Shown here: positions 23,055-33,771 of the stretch, in pieces
Layout: each line of letters starts with the position of its first letter
How positions within the stretch are numbered: the first letter of the stretch is position 1
Source: Limnephilus marmoratus
Taxonomy: Eukaryota; Arthropoda; Insecta; Trichoptera; Limnephilidae
Direction of reading: 5' to 3'
Assembly: GCA_917880885.1 (NCBI GenBank)
Contig: OU862920.1
Location: 62,001-126,000, forward strand
Length of the DNA: 64,000 nt
Made by a program: the position numbers and the translations under genes
The notes under the pieces: model-generated
What the model was told of the DNA's origin: nothing
What the model saw: the letters and a program-made list of their open reading frames with translations, nothing else
Database searches by the model: none

Positions 23055-23275
23055 TAAAAAAATATATATTTTTTTTTAAATTTAAAAAGAAAGACAAACA
23101 TTCGCGGGTTAAGAATAACCTGACAATATTTGAAAATATCTTACTACCACCCCAGTATATGGAAAATGTTGCTTGAATTGTGATAGAGGACTTAAGCCAG
23201 CCGAGGAATTGAACACGGAACGCCTGGGTAGGACTCAAACGCGATGCCCACTCAACCACTGACCGGTATCCAAAA
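23055..23275 (-). mobile_element. tRNA-derived SINE (family SINE-B)
   Basis: On the minus strand it begins CAGTGGTTGAGTGGGCATCG (box-A-like), has GTTCAATTCCTCGGCTGGC (box-B-like) about 35 bp later, then CAAATATTGTCAGGTTATTC and an A-rich tail. A second copy is at 61795-61995. Confidence 0.75.
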
Positions 23276-23699
23276 TGATAAGGTGGCATTATTTTGTTAT
23301 CAATAAGTTTGTTACAAAATAAATTATAACAATTGCACACGTAAAGAAGGAATTCGTATTCTGTTCAAAGATGAACAACAATTAATTTTATCAATGCAGA
23401 GACAATTTTATATGGTCTCGGATGGGAGGGATCGATATTCAAATGTGTATAGTTTTTCTTTAATTCTATTCAATATTTCATCGCACATATTCGAATTTGG
23501 ACATGAATGCAGTGAACTCATACAGTAACCAGTCAATATGGCGGAAACATGATATCTACGGAGAAAACCTCCAGACCGTCCTTGGAGTCTGCCAGCAGGC
23601 TATGATTAGGATAGTTTGAATACAAGGCCAAGGCCGCTCAATGTGTCCAGTGCAGTCGGTAGTATCTCCGCGGAGACAGAAATTGAGAAGAACGGAATG

Positions 23700-24040
23700 T
23701 CACTTTTAAAAATGGCTCACCTTACGTTTTTTCAACAAAAATTACAGATAACTAAAAAAACCACATACATATTTCATTAGGCAAATATATTATAAATCTT
23801 ATTGTCAACTCACTTTTTTGTCATTTTATGTAAAAATAATTAATAAAAAATTCCCAAATTTTCATAATTGTTTTTTTGCAAATGGCAGTTGGAAATTTTG
23901 GTTTCATAAGGTGTAAGGTACATTTGAATTATTTTACGTTTAACTTTTAGATTTGAATATAAAGCATGTTGTTTTTTCTTTCTAACACCGTTTAGATCAT
24001 ATTTCTAACCATGATAATGAGGGAGATAACGATTTCTATT
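23700..24040. repeat. REP-C copy carrying an empty hAT target site
   Basis: Aligns with 15480-15853 joined to 18160 onward. At the position of the hAT insertion it reads AACACCGTTTAGATCATATT with a single target copy, which is how the unoccupied site should look. Confidence 0.8.
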
Positions 24041-24098
24041 TTAGCTGTAAAACTCGAATTAAAAAAGAGATAAATATCAAACAGTTGTATTAGCATAC

Positions 24099-24232
24099 CC
24101 TTCCATTGTTTCCAAAGCACAGGGTAAAGGATTTGTCAAACCAGCGGTCGTATCCCTTGCCGTGCAGCAAGATGGCGCCGTAACGGTCGAGCTTGCTGGG
24201 ATCGCTCTCGTCAAACTCATATGGGATGTCAT
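24099..24232 (-). CDS. CPT1 exon (HGKGYDRWFDKSF block), first CPT1 exon visible
   Basis: Encodes DDIPYEFDESDPSKLDRYGA, then ILLHGKGYDRWFDKSFTLCF and GNNGR. In CPT1 this stretch lies directly before the catalytic-histidine segment. Acceptor TTGTTGCAG and donor AAGG|GTATGC are good. The exon opens with two bases and therefore needs an upstream exon ending in phase 1. The nearest minus-strand exon upstream (25093-25244) belongs to another gene and ends in phase 0. Nothing of the CPT1 N-terminal half was found in the window. Confidence 0.9.
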
Positions 24233-25092
24233 CTGCAACAAATAAACAAAAATTCAAACAGCCGCATTACATTGTATCACCCCACACAACAGATTATCTT
24301 TACCTATTTTATTTTCTTTGTATTATTCAACTCTTTGTCTATTCAATGCGGCACGACATTAACATAAATTTGTCTAAAAATATTAACGCATAATATATAC
24401 ACAACATCTTTGCTAATCTATGAGACGCCATGTAAGTGGGTATTTTCAGAGAGTTGTGCCATTGCAATCTTTGCCACAATTTATCAGTACACTGTTTGTG
24501 ATTTTATTTTTGACTGTCTGCACCACATTGTTAGTTAACACTGGTTTAACAATACAATTAATAATTAAATACAAAATATTAACGCCGTTTTTTTTTCATC
24601 CAAGTCTACAAGAATAACATTGTTAACTGCACATCCATTTCTTTAGAGCCTATATAACTTTTTTTTTAACACATTCTGTAAAAATATGACCACCAGCTAC
24701 TAGAGCTCAACTTATAGGAGAGAATAAAAAACAGAAAATAATCTTTAAAATAATGCTTTCAAAACAGTTATAGAAAAACACGGAATCTAAGTTTCTAATT
24801 CAAATATGGTGAAACCCCCTTAATATTTATTTGTAATAAAGCTTATTTCATAACCTTTCAAAAACAGTTTTTAGTATTTGGCTGCGTTCAGAAGTATTTA
24901 ATTTATAGAGCTTTAATTGCCAAGCGGAAATAACACAACATTTTTATAAATCTGATAGTTCGTTTAAGACAAAAAACTTGCACAACGGCGATAGACTGGA
25001 GTGGTTAAGAGAGAACTTCTTAAGAGAGTTTCACTGTATTACCCGTGTGAAGAAAAGGCTTGGTGGTTAGTCAATTAGATTAGTGGACAAAC

Positions 25093-25244
25093 CTTCTTTT
25101 TGTTTAGGAACTCCATGTCCGTAGCATTGAAGACTTTAGCACTGCTGGAGGAAGAGGGTGACTTTGCCCCCTCAGTGATGGCTCGCATGAAGGAACCAGC
25201 GTCAGTGACGGGCTTGCCCTGGTAGAATACACCCGGCAGCAGCA
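25093..25244 (-). CDS. GIGYF-like gene, exon 5 (last visible)
   Basis: Encodes LLPGVFYQGKPVTDAGSFMR, then a serine-rich stretch and ATDMEFLNKKK. The acceptor TTTGTTTTAG and the donor AAGAAG|GTTTGT fit. Two leading bases complete a valine codon begun by exon 4, so the two exons join in frame. The exon ends in phase 0 and no in-phase continuation was found between here and position 1. The function of this segment is not recognised. Confidence 0.7.
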
Positions 25245-25469
25245 CTAAAACAAAAACACAAATGTTTACCCAGTCGGGTCAATCTGTTCAGTTTACGGAA
25301 CAAATCATATAGGTATCACAGAAATCATTGCATCTCCCTTACAAATGGTTACAAATATGTTCTAAACGATGTTGGAAAGAGAAAACACCACTCTTTATAT
25401 TCAAATTAAAAATTAAATGCAAAATAATTAAATTGTACACCTTTTTTAAGAATCCAAAATTGCAGACAG

Positions 25470-25900
25470 CACTGTGAAAAAAAAATTGATGAAACTTTGG
25501 GAATTTTTAATTCAATATTTTTGCATGAAATGACAAAAAAGTGAGTTGACAACGTTTATAAAACATTTGCCTATTAAAATATGTACGTATTTATTTCTTG
25601 TCGTTATCAGCAACTTGAGTTAGAAAAAACGTAAGGTGAGTCTTTTTTAAACTTTTTCACGCTTGCTTGCAAAATTTTCATATTTTAAAAATTACATGTT
25701 TTATATATCTCCTACGCTCCGTTGTTGACATTGTTGGTTTTTTATTAAATATTCTTGTATGAAATGGTAAAAAAGTGATGTGACAAAATTGTTTATTATA
25801 CATTTATATAATAGAATAAGTGTTTTTTTTTACACAATCTGTGATTTTAGTACGGTTTTCACATTAAAAATATCACGTGAGTCATTTTTATAATTTTTTT
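25470..25900 (-). repeat. REP-C-related fragments, reversed
   Basis: Two diverged reversed segments (about 25470-25640 and 25740-25880) share GTGAGTTGACAACGTTTATA or GTGATGTGACAAAATTGTTT and a GTTAGAAAAAACGTAAGGTG-like end with REP-C. Confidence 0.5.
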
Positions 25901-27044
25901 ATGTTTGCATTTTAAACTTTAATATTAATATTTATTCGTAATAATACAATTTGAAAGCTTATTTCAAAAACAGTTTTTAGTATTAGGCCACATTCAGTTA
26001 TATTTTATTTATAGAGCTTTAATAGGCCACTTGTATGGAATTCATAACGACTTGGGAAAAATCGTGTAGATAGATTTTTTTACTAAGATTACGAAAATGT
26101 TAGTAAATTTTTTTAGAAATGTATTTTTTTTTTAATAAATAAATCCATTATTTGGGCTCGTGACGTCACTACATGAAAATGTCCCGTCTCCGAAAATGTT
26201 CTATTAATTTTGTAAAATTCCACACTGATTTATTTTTTTAATATGGCAACGCTTTATTATTATTATTTTTATTTTATTTCATAAAATTTTTATTAGGTAC
26301 AGATATTTGTTTTTTTTGGCTACCACACTAGGCTAATGCCCGTGATGTGGTAGTCGTACATTTAATATTTTAAACAGGATTTAATAAATACTATTTTATT
26401 AAAACAGATGATTAAACATACTAAATAAAAAATTAAGAAATACTTAAAAGTAAGTGAAAAAATAAAGAGAAAAAAAATCGTATTTTAAAGAAAAATAGAA
26501 ATAAAAATTCAAATTTTGAAATACATAAACTAATAATAAAGATTAAGTGTTAACCTGTCAAAGGCCAGGGTTTTTTACCTTACCTTTTTTAAATTACCTT
26601 AAGAACAAGAATGGAGGAAGCTATTCTGAGCTTTTCCTTGGTACAGATTCTTTATACAAAAAAATTAAAATCGCATCCAAATTATTTGAATTAATATTCT
26701 TTTTTGAAATTCGAGTTTCGCGTGCGGGCACGTTCCTGGCCTTTCACAGGTTAAGAGCGTTTAACAAGCCAGCGGACGAAAATCCACATTTCGTCGAAAG
26801 TTGTTCTTACGATCGTGCAGGGCGGTTACAATGAGAAAGATTAATTATTCTCCGTACCAGCTTTTTAAAATTATAACTCAATATCGAATTTATTTCAATT
26901 CAAATTAGCTTTAATTTATACCTTCATCCAAAAATGCTGTAAGGCGTGATGATAAAACTATTAAAATAATGTACTTTTTGTAGTTATTTTGTGATTATAA
27001 GTATTTATCATTTTTCAATAATGTCTAAATTTAATAAGAATGTT

Positions 27045-27478
27045 AAAAAAATCTGAAATATATTAGTTTGTAAGTGCGCAAATAAATACACAAACGGACC
27101 AATTTTCGCCAAGAAACACATGTACGTACATATTTTTTAATGATTTTATTGAAACTAAAATTAAAATTCTAAAACATACGTTTGCTAGATAACGTATTGA
27201 TTTATTTTCTGCATGATTTTATTATTTGAAATGGGTGTGGTATAATACAAAAACTTTTTTGAAAATTGAACAAATCTGCCAACGACCTATGGAATAACTT
27301 TATTATACTAAAAATTAAAAAATTTTCTCAAAATTTATTACATACGAATGCTAGATAAAATAACAATCTTTCGAAATCCATTTATAATTTTTTGTGGAAA
27401 AGAGTCAATACATCTAAAAACTTTTTTGAAAATGACGTATTTCCGGTTTTCTCTGGTAATGCCCTCTTAAGAACTCAA
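27045..27478 (+). repeat. Left arm of a ~430-bp inverted repeat pair
   Basis: Reverse complement of 33772-34200 with few differences, from AATCTGAAATATATTAGTTT to CTCTGGTAATGCCCTCTTAA. No coding potential. Confidence 0.85.
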
Positions 27479-27589
27479 GTGTTCTATACAAATATATACA
27501 TTAAAACATGCAGGTATATAAATTAAAATCAAAACATAAATAAAATTAAGTGAAAAACTAAGAGAAAAAAAAATAATAACATTTAAAAG

Positions 27590-28181
27590 ATGGGGAGGAT
27601 CTTACGAAAACAATCTAAACTCAGTAAAAGTTTCACAAAGAATCATCATTAAAGTAATATTAAAAAAAAAATCTACCTTCTCAACAGAATCACTTTTCAA
27701 ATTGTTTCCAGTACCAAATGTCGATGACATATTCAAACAAGCTTCTATTATAAAAATGTGTAAAGAAAAAATAACAAAGAATATCAAGAGTTTTACAAAC
27801 TAATGAGAAATGGAAACCAATTTATTACACCTAATTTTAAAACAACTCAAATGCAACATCATTATATTTTCCAAGCCATAAAAAACTATAATAACCTCCC
27901 TTATGAATTACGCAGTATCATCAACGAATCAGAACAAATAAATAAAATTAAACAATTTTTCAAAAAAAAATTACAGTAAAAAGTAAATATTTTATGTTAT
28001 ATTTTATATTATATTTTATATTTCATATTATAACTTAAAACCTAAGTAAGAATCGTGGCTCCCTTATCAGGCACAAGAGCTCCTCTTTTCTGATAAGGAC
28101 ATGACTAAATACGACCTTTAATATAAAATTTTGTAAAATATGTATATATATGTATCTCATATTTTTATATTACAATAAAAA

Positions 28182-28213
<32 letters not shown>

Positions 28214-28260
28214 ATAAAAAAATAAAAAAAAATAAATAAAAAAAATAGAAATAAAAATGG
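27590..28260 (+). pseudogene. LINE 3' end with A-rich tail, plus
   Basis: Reads GWGGSYENNLNSVK and RIIIKVILKKKSTF near the start and ends LPYELRSIINESEQINKIKQ, with a frameshift or stop between. The GWGG...QK.ILRI order is the same as in the minus-strand LINE at 28536-29157. The 3' untranslated region has a CCTTATCAG/CTGATAAGG hairpin and a long AAAATAAA-rich tail at 28170-28260. Confidence 0.6.
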
Positions 28261-28535
28261 AAATAAAAATTTTGAAATGCAAAAATTAATAATTAAAATG
28301 TAGTGTTAAGAACTCATGTATTCTTTGAAGTACGCTCGTCCCCTTTCGAAAATCCAATGTTGTAAACATTCTATAAAAAGAGACTTAGAATTACTTGACT
28401 TTATGTCAGTACAGAGCATTATATATTTTAGGAGCGATGAACCAGAATTGTCGTTGAACGAATGAGGTATTAGTTTTTGGGACCACGCAACCCAGGTTTG
28501 ATGAAAAGCGGGTGTGTGCTTGATGTTGTGGAGTG

Positions 28536-29157
28536 TTAGTAGGTTATTTTTTGTATATAACAAATGCTTGTTTTAGTAAATAGCTGTCGAATATCTAAGA
28601 CCCTGATTTTGGCAAAGAGTTCATTTGAGGGATGGGTAGGTTGACATTTAAATATAATTCTCAGAATTAGTTTTTGAACTATAATAATTGGTCTAATAAT
28701 GGATTCAGCACAACCACCCCATCCCACTATACCGTATGTTGCTATGGATTGGAATAGGGCAAAGTATACGCTTCTTAGAATCTGTAAATCTAAGATAGAC
28801 CTAAGGGAGCAGAATATATGCCAGAGTTTACGGATTTTTTTTACTGTCACCGATGTGAGCTTCCCAAAGTAGTTGGTTGTCTATGATTTTTCCCAAATAT
28901 TTAACTACTTTTGATGATTTGAGGGTCGAACATGTACAATTAATATTAGATGTGGTTTCTGGAGTGTCTAAATTGAGTAAACACGAGTGAATGATTGGTT
29001 TAGGGCAGTTGTTGGGTATATTGTGTTTGCATATGGAAAATGTCATATATTGTGTTTTGTCAATGTTAAGTGTGAGGAGGTTAGTGTTAAGCCAATGCTT
29101 TTCTTTTATTAGAGCATTATTAGTTTTGTTAATAACTGATTGCCATGTTTCAGGCAA
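28536..29157 (-). pseudogene. LINE RT C-terminal coding remnant
   Basis: Two overlapping minus-strand frames, 28828-29157 and 28536-28850, together cover the end of the RT: KHWLNTNLLTLNIDKTQYM, VVKYLGKIIDNQLLWEAHI, then ATYGIVGWGGCAESIIR and QKLILRI. A frameshift separates them near 28840. The palm motifs are upstream and lost. Confidence 0.65.
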
Positions 29158-29940
29158 AATTTAGAATTTGAAATTTAACATTCACTAGATTTATTGTTTG
29201 TTCTCTGCGAACTTATCATTTGGTTTGACTTTTTGACAGATGTTATGAAGAGAACCCCATACATTTTATGCTGTCTGTACCTGTTTTAGAGGTATAATGG
29301 TAATGGTGCTGATTTAAACAAAATCAAATTTTATAATATTCTTATTATTATTATAATTTACAAGTACAAGTATATTACATGAGATGAAATATTTTTGGTG
29401 TGCCTCGTGATTCTCCTGTGCCATTCGTTTGGAAAACGTTCTGTTTTTAAAAAATGATTTTCGGCTATGTAATTATCGTTTTTTCGCACCCATAAAATTA
29501 TGTCCCGTCTTTCCGGTTTATAAAAAATGGTCTGATTTTTCAGATTGAAATTTTCAAAAAATTCCCAGGGTTTCAAAAATACGATTAAAAAAAATATAGA
29601 ATGTCTTGGAATATTTGCCTAAACCGGAATTTTTTTTTAAAAATGTGATGCAGGTGGCCCACTGCGAAGCTGAAATAACACAAAGTTTTTATAATTCTGA
29701 CAGTTCGTTTAAGACAAAAAAACTTGCGTAATCGCAAAATATCTGAATGGTTAAGAATATTTCTCTAACAAATTTGATATCTCAAAACTTGCGAATGGTT
29801 GATGATTTTTGCCTGAACGGCGACCAAAAAAGTAAAATTTACACCTTTATAAGACCAAAATTTTGAATCACAATTTGAAAAGAAAATTGAAACTTTGAGA
29901 ATTTTTATTTCTTTTATATATTCAAAATTGTTATTATTAA

Positions 29941-32409
29941 ATTAATAAAAGGTTGCCATCTGAATCAGATATGCGCGATTTTTGGACAAACATTTGGAGT
30001 AAAGATATAAAACATAATGAGGCAGGTAACTGGATAGAAAATGAAGAACTCAATTGTTCAGACATTGAACAAATGAGTTTTTCTAATATATCGGTTGAAT
30101 TGTTAGCCAAAATTATAAAAAATACTCATAATTGGAAAGCCACGGGTTGCGATTGGATACATAATTTTTGGTACAAACGTCTAACTACTTTACATCCTCT
30201 TTTTGCAAAAAATCTTTCAAAACTTGTCAGAGAACCTCAAAATTTTCCTAATTTTCTAACTAAGGGCATTACTTATATGTTGCCTAAAAGCGAACATATT
30301 AATAATCCCTCTCAATATAGACCCATTACATGTCTACCGACAATATACAAAATTTTAACCTCTTGCTTGACAGATTTAATATATACTCATTTGGATGAAA
30401 AAAATATTTTATCTGAACAACAAAAAGGTTGTCGCAGAAAACATATGGGATGTAAAGAACAGTTAGTTATTGATTCTGTAATTTTAAAACAAATTCAAAA
30501 TCAAAAGCGTAATTTACATACTTGTTATATAGATTATCAAAAAGCTTTTGATAGTGTCCCGCACTCGTGGCTAATCAAAATATTAAAAATATATAAAGTT
30601 AACCCAATTATAATTAGCTTTTTGAAAAATATTATGTCCTTTTGGAATACAGATTTGCTAGTTAATTTAAAAGGTAAGAAAATAGTAGTACCGGGCATTT
30701 CAATAAAAAGAGGGATTTTTCAAGGAGACTCATTGAGCCCTCTTTGGTTTTGCTTAGCATTGAATCCCCTTTCTAAAATGTTAATTAAAAGCAAGTTTGG
30801 AATAAAAATTAAGGGTAATACAAGAGAGAGTAGTATAGTTTCACATCTATTATATATGGATGATATAAAATTATTTTCAAATTCTGAATCAAATTTAGAG
30901 AAAATGATTAAGGTAGTTAAAATTTTTTCAGATGATATTAAAATGACTTTTGGTTTAGATAAATGTAAAACTATCCATATAGAGAAAGGCAAAATTGTAG
31001 ATGGAGACGAGGGTATATTTAGAAATTTCAAAATTCAAAGTATGAAAGGGGATGAGGTTTATAAATATTTAGGATACCCGCAATCGAATAGATTAGATCA
31101 CACTAGTATTAAAAATGATATTAGGATTAAATTTCAAACTAGGATCAGAAAAATTTTAAAATGCAATCTATATGCTAAAAATTTAGTAAAAGCAATAAAT
31201 ACTTGGGCAATACCTCTACTAACGTACTCATTTGGCATAATTAAATGGTCCAATACAGATTTAGATAGTTTAGAACGATTAATTAGAACTACGTTAACAA
31301 AATTTAATTGCCATCATCCAAATTCAGCTATAGAACGAATTAATTTACCTAGAAATTTAGGAGGTAGAGGTGTAGTCAAAATAACATCTTTGAAACACAA
31401 TCAGGTAGAAATGCTTAGAAATTTTTTCCATAGGAAAGCTAATAGCTCAGAAATGCACAAAATAATTTGCAAGGCAGATAGAAATATTACACCTTTAAAT
31501 TTATATGACGAGAATGCCAACATTCTTATAAATACTAACCAGGAATTATTAGATTCCTGGTCAAATAAAATTATTCACGCAAAACACTTCAATTATCTCA
31601 ACCAAACGTATGTTGACAAACTTTCGTCAAACAAATGGTTGAGTATTGGAGAGTTGAGCGCAGAAATAGAAGGATTTATGCTTGCCATTCAAGATAGAGT
31701 CATTAATACTAAAAATTATAGAAAGCATATAATCAAAGATATAAATCAAATTGATGATTTATGTAGAAAATGTTTGGCTTTTCCCGAAACTATAGAACAT
31801 ATTATATCGGGATGTTCTATATTAGCGCCTTCTGAGTATACATTTAGGCACAATCAGGTTTTAAAAATAATTCACCAAAGTTTGGTAATTAAACATAACT
31901 TGATTGATTGCCGTAATGTAGTACCTTATTATGAATATGAACCAAATTCATTTATAGAAAATGAATTTTATAAAATATATTATGATAAAACTATACTAAC
32001 AGACAGAACAATTAGTCATAATAGACCTGATATAGTTTTACATGACAAAATTAAAAAAATAACTTATATCATTGATGTAGCTATTCCAAATTCCTGTAAT
32101 ATTCAAAAAACTGTTTCTGAAAAAATTAGAAAATACACAGATTTAGGAAATGAGATTAAAAGAATTTGGCATTCTCGGACTATAAAAATATTACCATTTG
32201 TTATTTCGGCCACTGGCATAATACCTAGGAATCTGATTCAAAATTTAAGCATATTAGATTTGTCAAAGAATTTGTATATAAAAATGCAAAAAGCAGTAAT
32301 TTTAAATACATGTAGGATTACAAAAGATTTTTTAAATATTTATATTGAGGGATCAGTAGGATTTATAGGTTCAATTAGAAATGCCACAGAGCCGAACCCT
32401 CTGATATGA
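29941..32409 (+). CDS. R4-type reverse transcriptase / endonuclease protein (N-terminus missing)
   Basis: Open without a break for over 800 residues; the first codons carry no true ATG start, so this is the remainder of a longer protein. The RT fingers and palm show QYRPITCLPTIYKI, CYIDYQKAFDSVPH (first catalytic Asp) and LLYMDDIKLFS (YMDD box). The C-terminal part has a CCHC-like knuckle (CRKCLAFPETIEHIISGC) followed by RPDIVLHDKIKKITYIIDVA, the restriction-enzyme-like endonuclease of the R2/R4 group, which nicks the target for priming. In this group the endonuclease lies after the RT, as here. An intact frame of this length implies a recent insertion. Confidence 0.85.
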   Translation: MNKRLPSESDMRDFWTNIWSKDIKHNEAGNWIENEELNCSDIEQMSFSNISVELLAKIIKNTHNWKATGCDWIHNFWYKRLTTLHPLFAKNLSKLVREPQNFPNFLTKGITYMLPKSEHINNPSQYRPITCLPTIYKILTSCLTDLIYTHLDEKNILSEQQKGCRRKHMGCKEQLVIDSVILKQIQNQKRNLHTCYIDYQKAFDSVPHSWLIKILKIYKVNPIIISFLKNIMSFWNTDLLVNLKGKKIVVPGISIKRGIFQGDSLSPLWFCLALNPLSKMLIKSKFGIKIKGNTRESSIVSHLLYMDDIKLFSNSESNLEKMIKVVKIFSDDIKMTFGLDKCKTIHIEKGKIVDGDEGIFRNFKIQSMKGDEVYKYLGYPQSNRLDHTSIKNDIRIKFQTRIRKILKCNLYAKNLVKAINTWAIPLLTYSFGIIKWSNTDLDSLERLIRTTLTKFNCHHPNSAIERINLPRNLGGRGVVKITSLKHNQVEMLRNFFHRKANSSEMHKIICKADRNITPLNLYDENANILINTNQELLDSWSNKIIHAKHFNYLNQTYVDKLSSNKWLSIGELSAEIEGFMLAIQDRVINTKNYRKHIIKDINQIDDLCRKCLAFPETIEHIISGCSILAPSEYTFRHNQVLKIIHQSLVIKHNLIDCRNVVPYYEYEPNSFIENEFYKIYYDKTILTDRTISHNRPDIVLHDKIKKITYIIDVAIPNSCNIQKTVSEKIRKYTDLGNEIKRIWHSRTIKILPFVISATGIIPRNLIQNLSILDLSKNLYIKMQKAVILNTCRITKDFLNIYIEGSVGFIGSIRNATEPNPLI

Positions 32410-32640
32410 AAATATCTGGAGTCGGTGAATTATATTCCCATTTGGTCTCTAGTAGGTTGACATGTTGTTCTTGTATTGTTTTGTATTTATAATACTTATA
32501 TAGTGCAATTGCATAACGTGGATTCACTAGATGATCATTTGGGGAAGTGTATGAAAGGGTTTAGTTTTTCCTTCTTTTTTTTTTTTTTTTTGGGGGGAAA
32601 ATTTAACCCGGACATTTAAATCGGGTGCGTTTAAAATAAA
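29941..32640 (+). mobile_element. R4/Dong-like LINE, 5' truncated
   Basis: Consists of an open frame of about 820 codons, a 3' untranslated region, and a T/G homopolymer stretch (32570-32600). The 5' end is cut inside the protein, as expected from incomplete reverse transcription. It sits in an intron of the GIGYF-like gene on the opposite strand. Confidence 0.75.
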
Positions 32641-33061
32641 CAAGTTCTGTTGTGTAATTATTATTATGTGTGACAGCTGTGTTGTCTTCTGAAGGCATTA
32701 TCAAACTTTGAGAATTTTTTATTAATTATTTTCACATCAAACCACAAAAAAGTGAGGTGATAAATAATATATTTGTGTAATAAAATGTGTTTTTTTTATT
32801 ATCAGTAATTTTAGTTAGAAAAAACTTAAGTTGAGACATTTTTGAAACTATTTGTTCACATGATTATTTTTATTAGTTTTCGGATACTTTCACAAATATT
32901 CCATTTACATATTTGGATTTAATTCCTAAGTGGAAGTATTTTTACCTTCTGACAAAACTGGTTAATATGAATGAGCTATTGAATTGAATTGAATTGGCTA
33001 ACAGCGGATGGAGCATGTCTATTGCTTGCGTGTTGAATGGAGTATAATAATAAGTAATCAC
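32641..33061. other. Intron of GIGYF-like gene with a REP-C fragment
   Basis: About 32695-32840 carries ATTAATTATTTTCACATCAAACC and AAAAAAGTGAGGTGATAAAT, related to REP-C in reverse. The rest is unremarkable. Confidence 0.4.
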
Positions 33062-33270
33062 CAAAGTGTGGCGGCTGCTGCATCTGCTGAATCTGCGGCT
33101 GGAGGGAGGGAGGGACCAGGACCTCTCCGGAGTTACGCCTGCAATTAGCATCGTGGCCCCTGTGGTACCCTCCGGTGTAATCCTTCCAGGGTATGTATGA
33201 AGTGGACATACCACGAGTCAGGTTCGCCTCCAGACCCTTGCGAGTGTAGGCCGTGCTGCGAGATCTGACG
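33062..33270 (-). CDS. GIGYF-like gene, exon 4
   Basis: Encodes VRSRSTAYTRKGLEANLTRG, then SYIPWKDYTGGYHRGHDANC and RRNSGEV, ending in a Gln/Pro-rich run (PPSLQPQIQQMQQPPHF). Acceptor TTTTCTTTTAG, donor TTTG|GTGATT. The first base completes an asparagine codon from exon 3, and the exon leaves phase 1, which exon 5 satisfies. The sequence is low-complexity and basic, and the frame is clean. I do not recognise a domain. Confidence 0.75.
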
Positions 33271-33771
33271 CTAAAAGAAAACCATCATCTCCATTACTTT
33301 GTACCCATTCTCTATAGATTCTTAAAAATAAGTTGACTAGTGAGTACTCGTTCCGAACATCTTGTCAATGACGCTAAAAGGCTCCATTAATAGGCAAATA
33401 TAGAGTCACATAAAAAAATCAGAGTAATCAAAAATTTACACGCGGTATAAGTGGAACCTTCAGAAAACTAAAGTAGACAAGAATGGGGAGACTACCAAGC
33501 ACTTTTTTTTATCACGGTGAAGAATGATTTTTTTCAAATTTTTGTCGTCGAATTCCAGTGCACCTTTTCCTATACGTTTGGTCATCTTATTAGTATTTGT
33601 ATTTTCTTCTTTATAGTTGCCAGATGTCGCTTTCTTTTGTATTTTCTTTTGCCTGTTCATTTTGGAATGGTTTGAAGATTGTGTATTGATTTTACAAAAA
33701 TACGTATATTTTTTTTTTTTTGATTTCGTAGGATTTGATCCTTGGTCTAGATGTCTGGCCGCTGAGGTTCT

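Larger units (their letters stand above)
21984..24098. other. CPT1 intron where the catalytic-His exon should be
   Basis: No sequence resembling the NAEHSWADAP exon was found on the minus strand. The interval holds a SINE-B copy, an unidentified GC-richer stretch (22920-23040), another at 23540-23700, and a REP-C copy. The rest is AT-rich. Confidence 0.6.
26256..29147 (-). mobile_element. LINE (CR1/L2-like group), minus, inserted in REP-B
   Basis: The minus strand starts near 29147 inside RT-derived coding sequence and ends near 26256 in an AATAAA/(TAA)n-rich tail, as target-primed insertion leaves. The 3' region holds a hairpin formed by CTACCACATCACGG and GTGTGGTAG (about 26318-26352). A second LINE end on the plus strand (27590-28260) and an inverted-repeat arm (27045-27478) lie within, so parts of this interval may be separate insertions. 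Confidence 0.5.
26020..29665. mobile_element. REP-B terminal-inverted-repeat element, split by LINEs
   Basis: Left part (26020-26255) starts TAGGCCACTTGTAT; right part (29148-29665) ends GATGCAGGTGGCCC. Both align without gap to the uninterrupted arms of the copy at 46484-51957. The break falls at ATGGCAACGCTTT / TTTCAGGC, where a minus-strand LINE of about 2.9 kb sits. No transposase is encoded. The family looks like a non-autonomous DNA transposon of about 0.85 kb. Confidence 0.7.

Noticed and set aside
24099..25244. GIGYF-like exon 5 and the CPT1 exon as parts of one fusion gene
   Set aside because: The phases do not match (0 against a required 1), and the protein families are unrelated, so direct splicing would shift the frame.
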